Positions 51,601 to 61,024 of a stretch of DNA of 64,000 bases are shown here, in pieces. Position numbers and translations under genes: made by a program. Within the stretch, counting starts at the first letter, position 1. Each line of letters begins with the position of its first letter. The notes under the pieces were generated by a model. That model saw only the letters and a program-made list of their open reading frames with translations, searched no databases and was not told the origin of the DNA. The DNA lies in NCBI GenBank assembly GCA_029207755.1, contig JARCOQ010000002.1, positions 92,789,087 to 92,853,086 on the forward strand, written 5' to 3'. The stretch comes from Chamaea fasciata (Eukaryota > Chordata > Aves > Passeriformes > Sylviidae).

Positions 51601-54600
51601 TTGTTGCATTACCCCATGTGTCAGAAGCATCCCTCTCACCATGTATGAAGAGTAGCAGTGGGTCTTGCATGTGGGAAAGAAAGAAACATGAGAGGTGTAC
51701 CTCCCAGGCAAAGAAATTTGCTTATTCAAAAGAGTAAGGAGAGGCTCATAACTTCCATGTACTAAAGACTCCTGAAAAATAGGAGTGTCCTCAATCACCA
51801 CTACACTGTCTCTTTATTGCTGGCACTCTCTTTCACTCACTATTACATCACCTATGAAACTCAACTTCCTTCCAAGTAAAAAGGTGGGGATGCTCACAGA
51901 ATGGGTGAACATTTTGGTGGCTCTTGAGCCAGGCTCAACTGGTTTATGGCAGGTGAGATTCTAACTCAGATAATTACAAAAGCTACTAGCATTTCTTCTA
52001 ATGAACTGTTCCGTGCTGGTGTTACTGGACTGAATCAGAAAGAAAATGTTTTCAGGAAAAAACAGTATCTTTTGTTAGATCAACAGAAATAGCTGCACAA
52101 AGTATACACACCTTTGGGGCAAACAAATTTTTAACTTTAGACATTAAGAAATCGCAACATCTCCAACAAACCACTATTTCTTCTGCAGGATAATAATCCT
52201 CCACAGTCTACTTCATGTGCTTCCCCACTGTGTGCAGTGGCTTCTGTCTTATCATCTTTTTCGGGAAACATGATTGAGGGGTGATTAATGGGTTCTCCGT
52301 GAGGCTTTACACTGCCTTTTATCATTCAAAACCTGCTGTGGTCAATTTGCAAACAACAAAAGAGAGGAAATTATATTACAAGCTATACATATGCTTGTAC
52401 AGCTTTTAGGATATTTTCATGGTATGTATTGAAAGATTGTTGATGCATTTTTGTAAACATGTAGACAAATAAAACCCAGGCTAGGCAAAAGAAACATAAA
52501 GTCCTTGCAGTTCCTTCTTTCTGCTCTGGACAACCCTGTGAATGATGTGGTGTGAGATGCCTTTGTAAAGCAAATTATATGAATGAGAAAAAGATCCTAT
52601 GACATAAGTGCTTCTAGAAATCTCTCCATGAGATTGCCACCAGAAAGATGTGGTCACAGTGGACCTATGTGTCATGTTCCCATATCTGTTATGTACTAAA
52701 TGGTTAAAAACCCCATAGATTATCATCAAGATTACGTAGATAAAAATCACAAGCCCCAACTAAAGCTAGCAAACAGATCTCTCTTTTACAAGTGCATCTA
52801 ATTAATAGGAAAATCTAGGAAAGATAGAAATGTAATGAAACCCCCCCCAAAAATGGAATAAACTCCCCAGTATGAGGAGACCTTTTCTGCTCTAAATTTC
52901 TACACCCATTTTGTAACTAGTTGCTAGTTGTGTTCTGGATATGGTCACAGTGAACCTGTTTTTGTAAAGGCCATTGCAAAAAATATATCTACAACTGCAG
53001 TAATTTTCAATCTGCACAGTTGTAATAAGACATCTTGTTATTCTGCTTCTCCAAATAAAAGATAAACAAATCTTTCTTCCCCATTTACAAAGCAAAAGCA
53101 AGGAATGGTTTTCCTTTCCATTGAAACTATCCAGAACCTGCTTTGATTGATCAAGTAAAAACTGAGAAACCTTCCCAAACCATGAGCAAGCACTTAATTT
53201 TCCAGCATTCCCCAAAGCAGAAATGAACAAACTACATTGCCTTTGAATGCATGGATCCTGCTTGGTCTGAAAAATGAATGAAGACTTTTGAAGAAAAAAA
53301 AATTAATGACATGCTGCATCCTTGATGTAATGTGAATTTGTCATCGATTTATTTAACACAGCTTGCAGGAAATACCTGGAAATAAAAGAAGAAATTATGT
53401 TTTAAATTCAGTGTCCTACAACTGCCTTAATTTGATGGATGCTCCAGCACATGGAATGACATGTAGATTCAGGCCCAAGAATGTAAGTCCTAGAATAGAC
53501 TTAGTTTCCCTGTGTAAGTTTTTATTTCTATAAAAGGGACTCAAGATAGATATCCTGGATAACTGGCATTTCAACAGAGAAAGAGTATTATAGACACAAC
53601 ATATGGCCAAACACTGCTTGAGTAAAAAGCATTCATTTGATGTTTTTCAATTGTAGTTATATTTATTTTGAGAGAAAATTATATTTTACAGGTCTCTCAT
53701 TGGGAATATATTTTTATAAAAGGGGTAAAGGCAAACATAATGGAAATTGCAACACATTAAAAAAATGTTAAGTCCACCTTTAATGGAATTTTGCAAGCAT
53801 GAAGTTTTGACTTAAGAAAATGTATCGAGCCAAATCTTTCATTTCTTAGCCTCCAAAACTTTCATTGGCAGCTGTGAAAATTCTGGACTGAGGAATAAAA
53901 CATGATCAGATGCTTTCTTTGATCCTAGAAGATCAAATGTTTGAATTTGGGTTTGGATTCTATTTTCTTACCTTAACATAAAAAGAAATCTATATAATAG
54001 AAATATACAGAAATAATTCAGCACCCAAGAACATCTCTAAATTCACATAACTGTTAAGTGAAGGCTGGACAAATGATTAAAAGTGCTTGACTCCTACTGC
54101 AATGCCAAATGCTGACTTCAGACTCGTTTACAAGATGTATTATTATTAAATACTGTGTAACCATTTTCCAAATTGGAAAACTACTATAAAAGATCTAAAG
54201 ACGTATCTGATATATTCAAGGAAAATAGCCAGATTAGAAAGAACCACATGGGACATCTAGTTAAAAATCTTAAATGCCTGGTTTTTTTTCTTCATTAACT
54301 ACTCTCACAAGCAGCTACATACCTGCCAGGTATTTAGGGACATGCTTCCCCTTGAGCACTGCTTGGTCATCTAGGGCCCAAGGGTTTAAACCATAAAAAG
54401 AAACTAATACATAATTAAGTGCCATTTAATTAGGCAATATATCCACAACTTTAATAAAGTTTTGTACAAACTACAGATTTTTAGCCTGCACTGAATTTTT
54501 GAAAATGAAGTTTTATAAAATATTCTATAATCTAAATTGTAACCCTTGTATCTTCAGCAATGCTCTTCTCATTTAATTCTGTATTCTTGTTCTAATCAAA

Positions 54601-55274
54601 TACCTTTAAGTAGCTCAGTTCTGTTTACCATTATGTTAAGTATGCATTTTTCAACAGCTTACTATTTTCTAAAATGGACAAACTTGTGGGGCGAGGAAAT
54701 TTTTGCTTTACATTTTTCAAAATGTAAATATTAGCAAAACGCTTTATGTTACTGACACGTTTTGATCAACTGAAAAAATAAAAATAAAGCTTTTATTCTA
54801 ACCACATTCTAAAACATGAGCATAAGTTTTATGAACAAGCAGAACTTTAAGAATTCAGGAATATCTGAGAGAATCCATATGTTTAAAGGTAAGTTAACAT
54901 TTGCAAAATTCTGACTGTTATAGTTTGTTGAAACAGGCATATTCAGCACCTTGTAGCAAATATTTCTATAGCACAAGAGATAAATCTTAATAAAATTATG
55001 CACATTATCCAGTAAACAATCCTTGACTGCAGAAGAAGTATTGACATTGTAAATATATGCTGAAATATACATAAACCTCGTTTAATAAATCACTTCTAAA
55101 AAGATAATTATACTAATTTGGTTTCCCTAAAACATGTATAAATGAATCAAATAGAAATTGGTTCAAACACAACTACATATAGCACTACATTACTCGGGGT
55201 TTTTTCACCTAAGTCCATACCCCCACTTTCTGGAGTTCCTTCTTTTTTTAAAAAAATAAAAGAAAACCAATGAA
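45601..55274. other. Gene-free DNA downstream of MXRA5
   Basis: There is alternating purine-pyrimidine text near 47160-47300 (TATACACATATATAC-like), a TATAAAAG box near 51424-51431, and T-runs near 49859-49868 and 50215-50225. No coding exon, tRNA or transposon could be supported. Confidence 0.5.
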
Positions 55275-56038
55275 TACATTCTTTGGAAAATATTTTTTAT
55301 TATAAAATGTACAGTATATTGACCTTAATATTATAAAACACTGTAATGTATCAGAGTCTTGTAAAGACCAATAATTTATAAAATGAGACCAAGTTCATTG
55401 TTACTCTTTCCAGTCTCATAGTCAGATTAAAAAATACATATAAAATATATAATGAATAATTGACCATAGCGTCCTTAGTAGTTGGCAAATGTATGCTCAT
55501 ACATTAAGGTAGCTAATCTCTGCATGTATTTTTATTAAAATAGATCACTCTTATTTGCTAATTTAGTCTTTGATTTTGAAGAGCTGATTGAAGCATGAAC
55601 AGAAAGGTTAATAATCATATTCTATAAGCCTAGATTATGTAAAGGCACTGCAGGGTATTAAAAAAAATTATGTTTTACTAAAGTACTTCTATCACTGCAG
55701 CTCACTTATTAACAGTTAATACTTCTTTGGTACTTTTAAGGTGCTTGTTAGAACAAGAAATAGCTTTGGACTATTGTCAATTGAGTACTTTAGGTCTCAG
55801 ATGCTATTGGATAGCATGAAAAAACATTACACTGTCTTAACAATCTGAAAACCTTTTTCAACATGTTAGTCTTCTCAGTTCCAGACTTACTACCATATTG
55901 AGTACAAAAGAAATGCAAATTATTTCCTTTTTTTTTTCCCCCTCTCCTTAGCCATTGTTGCAAGCAGTACGTTCCTCATTGCACTCGTTTGGCAGTGACT
56001 TGAACACGAGTATCCAGTCAAAGGCACTTGTTTTAATG
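55275..56038 (-). other. MXRA5: MXRA5 3' untranslated region (probable extent)
   Basis: AT-rich sequence follows the MXRA5 stop. On the minus strand, AATAAA occurs at 55531-55536 and again at 55296-55301. The latter is followed within about 20-50 bases by a U-rich stretch (minus-strand TTGGTTTTC, then T-runs near 55240-55262), a good cleavage context. That gives a 3' UTR of about 760 bases. The exact cleavage point is inferred, and alternative use of the proximal signal is possible. Confidence 0.6.
55296..55301 (-). promoter_or_regulatory. Probable MXRA5 polyadenylation signal (AATAAA)
   Basis: This is a canonical hexamer on the minus strand about 740 bases past the stop codon, with a U/GU-rich element 30-50 bases further on. 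A second hexamer at 55531-55536 has a weaker downstream context. The choice between them is inference. Confidence 0.5.
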
Positions 56039-57950
56039 TTAGAATATGTGTATGTAGGTTGTTTTGGAATCACTGCCTAGTATATTTTTAGCAGTGCATT
56101 TGTAGAAGCCCGCATCCCTTTGAGTGGACTGCTGGATGACTAATGACCCCTGAGGATGGAGGAATTTGTTTCCATACAGACGGGATTGAGCTCCTGTTGT
56201 CAGATGTGATTTATCTGGAAGCTCCCATGTTATTTCTGCTTTAGGAATCCCAATGGCCATGCAGTTCAGTTTAACTGAATTTCCAAGTCTGGCATAAATG
56301 ACAGGTGCTGGCTCACTGGTGATCCGAGGAGGGTAGGCAATCACAATGACAGGCACAGTCATCACAGAAGTGCCATACTCTGTGGAGACTTTGCACAGGT
56401 AAGTGCCCCTGTCAAACACAGAAGCCTCACGCACTGTCAATGAGCCATTCTCCATCAGTGAAAAGCGACCCACAGCCTGGGGGGCATCCATAACCATACC
56501 ATTGGGCAGTGTCCAGGAGATCTGCGCCCGGTGGTTGGCCTGGGTGATGCAATGAAGGTGCAGAGTTTCTCCATTGATGATGCTCACCAGGTTGTTGTAC
56601 TGGTTGCTAATTTCTGGCCTGAGTCCCACCTTCAGGAAGACTACTCGTTCCACATAACCTCCTGGGTTTCTGGCTGTACAGCGGTAAGTCCCAGCATCCC
56701 CAGCAGATAAGCTGCTGATGTGTAAGATCCCATCCCTCTTATGGTAAAACCTGTGCAGGCGACTGCCACTTAGCACCTCAGAGCCATTGGGAAGGATCCA
56801 GCTTGTGCTGGGTTTGGGGTTCCCCTGGACTGAGCAGTTCAGATTGATGCTGTGCCCAGCAATGGCAGTGATCCTTTCACTGACAGGGTCTCTGAAGGAG
56901 GGTTTCTCCACATGGTCTGTGATGAGGAGCTGCACAAGCAGTCTGGCTTCCCCGCCCTCATTCCGCGCAATGCATACGAGCTGCACGGCGTCTGTCGGCC
57001 GCACTCCTCTGATATCCAACGTGCCATTGCGATGCACAGTGATCCTGTTCCCATAGTAGGGAGCTGGCAAAATTACTCCTTCTGGAAAGGCCCATAGGAC
57101 ACGCGGAGCAGGGATGCCCTCAGCTTTGCAGTCCATGAGTTTTCGGCTGTCTCTGGTGGCTGTCTCCCTCACAGATGTTATTGCACTGAGATGACCATTG
57201 ATTCTGGGAGGCTGAACATCAACATGGATCCAAACGATCCTCCGATCTTCTCCAGCACTGTTCCGTGCTACACAAGTATAGTTACCACTGTCAGACCTTT
57301 GGGTCTTTTGGATGAGGAGGGTGCCATCTCTGTATATCTGGTATTTGTCAGATAGGGCAGGAATAGGCCTGTTGGTTGGGGAAAGCCAGGTCACTTTGGG
57401 AGTGGGTTCTCCTTTGGCTTCACATGCTACTGTGACAACATCACCGTAAGGTACATTAATAGTGATGTATGTCTTGTTCCTGATGGTTGCAGGCTCTGCC
57501 ACCACTTTGACCCGCACTTTCATTTCATCCTTCCCAATCTGGTTTTCAGCATAGCAGGTGTAGTCCCCTTCCTCTCTCAGTCCAACATCATTGAAGTACA
57601 GCGTTCCGTTATCGAAGACCACGTATCGCTTTGTCCGGCTGCCACTGTCATCCGACTGCATGAAGGTATTGATCATGCTGCCATCTGGAAGACCCCAGGA
57701 GATCTCTGGGTTTGGCAGACCTGTGGCTACACAGTCAACTTTCAGGTCCCCTCCATACTTGACCTTGTGGTTATTCTCATTCTTATGTTCTATTTTTGCT
57801 GGTTTCATCATCACATTCACTTTGAGGACCACATAGTCATCCCCTATCTTATTGCGGGCCACACACAGATAGTCTCCTGCATCTTTGTCTGTAACTGAAT
57901 GAACAATCAAAGTCCCGTTGCTGAATACTTTGATTCTAGTCTCTGAAGTG
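56039..57950 (-). CDS. MXRA5: MXRA5, terminal coding exon (Ig domains 4-10 and stop)
   Basis: The exon starts at 57950 after a strong acceptor (pyrimidine-rich, TTACAG) and ends with TAA at 56039-56041. It supplies one base to finish a phase-2 codon, then 636 codons and the stop. The exon extends upstream as open frame to 57979, but those codons are intron. It holds the second half of Ig4 (57950-57800) and six complete C2-type Ig domains, Ig5 to Ig10, each about 95-100 residues. The protein ends KTTYIHIF. Every domain keeps both cysteines and the core tryptophan. Ig7 has DAVQLVC where the others have a DxGxYxC-like motif, so the usual tyrosine is replaced. PYYGNRITVH and GDVVTVACEAKGEP are typical of MXRA5. 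There is no transmembrane segment or GPI-like tail, which fits a secreted matrix protein. Known work links human MXRA5 to TGF-beta response and matrix remodelling; mouse and rat lack it. Confidence 0.97.
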
Positions 57951-59489
57951 CTGTAAGGAAAGAAAAAAGAATCTAACATGAGCTACAAAATCACATCTTA
58001 GGTATTAACTACTGAGAGAAATCTATAGGGGGGAATAACAACTCAACAGTATTAAACAAAAAAAAAAAAAAGGATAGGAGAGGAAAATTGATATTGTTAA
58101 ATAATTAGATGGTCAGAAATTTCCAGGATATTCACCACCAAGAAGCAAATAGAAAAAAATAATTCTACTCACTTGTAACGAAGCAATTCTGTTGTGTTTA
58201 ATGAGCTTAATGCTGGTTTTGACCATTAAACATCCACTAAATACCAAATTATGGTGGTTTTGACTCTTCTGACTACATGTAAATTATTCTATAACATTGA
58301 AATATGAAATCTTTGAATGATATAATCCACACAAAACTACATGGACCATAATGGAGTCTGGTACCTGGGTCTTCAGCTAAGAACAAAGATGAGAAACTTC
58401 CCCTGGCTTTGGGTATAAATATTAAACCTTTAGAAGAGTTTCAATGAAGCAAAATATTACTAAGTTTTGAAATAAGGAAAAGAAAGTTTCCAGTATGCTA
58501 TAAAAAGCATACTCAAGAGTCCTCTCTACTTCACTGTCGAATCGGTGTATTGTGGTCCAAACCAACTTCCTCAGTAGCCACAATTTTCTCCCCAAAAAAA
58601 GATCTCCAATATGTGAAAAGCAGCCCACATAAAGATCATGAAGGAAAATGAAAAAGAAATACAGTATTTTTTTTGCTACCACTATAAGGCATAAAATGCA
58701 ATCTGGATTTTGTGCTATCTACATGTTACTTAAATATATTTTTTGTCAGTATAAAAAGTTACGACTATGTTCAGCTGTGAAGAAAGTTGTGCCCAATTAC
58801 GCATTTTAATTACAGTGCATTTCTCGTCTGTTTATACTTCTCAAAGGTGAGCTATGAATAATTTATAGCACAGAAATTTGTTTTCAGCCAAGTGTTGGAA
58901 CAATTATTGTAGGTTTGTAGAAGTGGTATTTTACTTGCAAACATTGGAGAACGTATTGTTTTAGGTATTTATATGCAACCAGGTTTGCACAGACATTATT
59001 GTGTGGTAACATTAATTTATACATGACATTAAATGATTGTATTTAAGTAATTATAAATTGACTTATTTACCCTGTATTTACTGTGTGTAATGATTTGCCT
59101 AAGAGATAAAATTCAATGATTCCTTTTCTCCTGGGGAAAAGCAAGCACCTGTGCAATACTATTCAGACTAAGCACATTGGAACAAGCAGTATAGAAGCTG
59201 TATATCTGGAGTTTTTACTATGTTTACAAGTGGCTGTAAAAGACAAATAGTGGCAGCTTATGCTAAAATCTTGAAGCTAACTTTTCAAGACTAGTACTGC
59301 TTTCAAGAAAATTATGCTAAGATATAACTTGACTATCTTTTGATATAATTTCAAATTCTTTCTTAAGGATTGGGTGGATCATTCAAAACCCACAGGAGTC
59401 AGGAATGAAACTTGTACATATGGGAGTAGGCTTTTCTCAAAGTTCATTTAAACTGCAATTTACCTGCAACAACCCAAATAGTAACTTAC
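57951..59489 (-). other. MXRA5: MXRA5 last intron (phase 2)
   Basis: A 1,539-bp GT-AG intron starts GTAAGT and ends TTTCTTTCCTTACAG. It splits the fourth C-terminal Ig domain. It is AT-rich with a short A-run near 58059-58072 (on the + strand). The small open frames inside it look random, and I recognise no repeat. Confidence 0.93.
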
Positions 59490-60390
59490 CTGTGAAGTGA
59501 ATCAATCATCCTTTTGGAAGGCAACCTCCATAATATCCGAGGCCAAGGATCACCAGAAGCACTGCAGTCCAAATGCAGGATGCCACCATATGTCACATCT
59601 GTCCTCTGAGGAGAGCTCCCAGTGATCTTGGCATTAGATGCATACTTCTTCACATGGAGTTGTACTGTTCTCCTGGCAGCTCCCACCATGTTAGCAGCAA
59701 TGCACTCGTAGCTCCCACTGTCCTTGGGGGAGACGTTGCGTATGTAAAGAGTCCCATTGGGAAAAACAAATAAATTCCCATTGACAAACTGAGAAGGTCG
59801 GATTTGTGTGCCATCAAAGACCACCCAGCGGATATTGGGAGAAGGTGCTGCTTTGGCAGTGCAGTGGATGTTAATACTGCTACCAAGAGGCAAGGAAATG
59901 TTCTCTTGTTTGTCCTGCTGGATGATGGGGGGTAAAGCTGCAATGTGCAGCCTCACTGCAATGCTGTCAGCTCCTGCAGCATTGCTTGCTACACATTTGT
60001 AAACTCCTCGGTCTGAAAAAGTGGCTTGCTTGATAGACAAAGTTCGATTTTCATGAAGCATTATTCGGCTTTCTGTGGTTGTGACTGTCTGCAAAATCTT
60101 CCTGTCTGGGAAAATCCATGAAATAAGTGGGCTTGGAGTCCCACTAGCCTGACATTCCATTGCTATGGTCTCTCCAAAGTAGACCGTGACATCTCGATAG
60201 CGGGAAAGTAAAATTTTGGGCTGGTGGGCTACAACTGTGAGCACAACAATCATTTTATCTACACCATGCAGGTTCTGAGCTGTGCATAAATACTGTCCAC
60301 GATCCTGAAGCTGAGCATTTCGGATAAGGAGAGTACCATTTTTCCAGACTTCAAACCTTTGTAACTTGCTGTTGGCTGTCATTAGAGCTC
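59490..60390 (-). CDS. MXRA5: MXRA5, penultimate coding exon (Ig domains 1-4 of the C-terminal array)
   Basis: This 901-bp exon has a strong acceptor (pyrimidine tract ending TTCACAG) at 60391-60392 and a CACAG|GTAAGT donor below 59490. Joining to the previous exon gives STG|ALMTANSK, which resembles mammalian MXRA5 at the same place. It encodes the second half of Ig1 (about 60390-60235), all of Ig2 (60234-59945) and Ig3 (59944-59650), and the first half of Ig4 (59649-59490). Each complete domain has the C2-set pattern: cysteine, then Trp about 12 residues later, then DxGxYxC or DSGSYEC. Sequons in the E-strand region (NGTLLI, NRTLSI, NGTLYI) suggest N-glycosylation in the secretory pathway. 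The exon ends in phase 2, in the middle of Ig4. Confidence 0.96.
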
Positions 60391-61024
60391 CTGTGAAGGT
60401 GAGAGGAAAGAAAAAGTCAAAGGGTTTAAAATGTACATTATTGCATAAAGAAGTGTTAAATGAGATTTTAGGTTTAGTCAACACCAATTACAACTTCAGA
60501 GGGCTCATATGACATCTTCTGACATTCTCCATTGCTCAAATTAGTCTTTGTTTCTATTGCAGAACTAACGACTAGCTTGAAAACGTGGACAGTGTGGAAA
60601 TTTTAGAAGGCCTTATGTTTTAGGATCCCTATTAAATATTTCTGTAACTTTTCTGTTCCTTTAGCATATGGAGATGACACACATATCAATATTTACGGTA
60701 GCAAGGTTAATAAACCCATACTCACAAGTATTGCCACCATAATAAATTCTAACTGCTATGAATAGGTAGAGCTGGCTGCTTTTCATGGCCAAAAATTACT
60801 CTTCAGAAATGAACTCATTAAATGGTAGATTTTTTTTATTACAAGAAACACTGCAAATCTACTATTCCTTTTAATGATTAGTTGCAATCAATCATTTTCA
60901 CTACAATGATTATTAAGTGAACAGAAGTATTTTTCAGTTTTTTGAACTACTACTGTGATCATGCTGTATCTCTGTGCAATATCCCTACTAAGTGTGTGGA
61001 AGAACACGTTTTTCTCTGTCTTAC
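60391..61024 (-). other. MXRA5: MXRA5 intron (phase 1)
   Basis: A 634-bp GT-AG intron lies between the giant exon and the 901-bp exon. It begins GTAAGA and ends with a long pyrimidine tract and CACAG. It interrupts the first C-terminal Ig domain just after its core tryptophan. I see no repeat or embedded gene in it. Confidence 0.93.

Noticed and set aside
56787..57097. Plus-strand open frames opposite the last MXRA5 exon
   Set aside because: They are antisense shadows of a well-conserved coding exon and have no resemblance to any family.
60888..61024. Extension of the large MXRA5 frame past the donor site
   Set aside because: The consensus donor at 61020-61024 and the in-frame join to 60390 show that this is intron. 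Retention would remove nearly all Ig domains.
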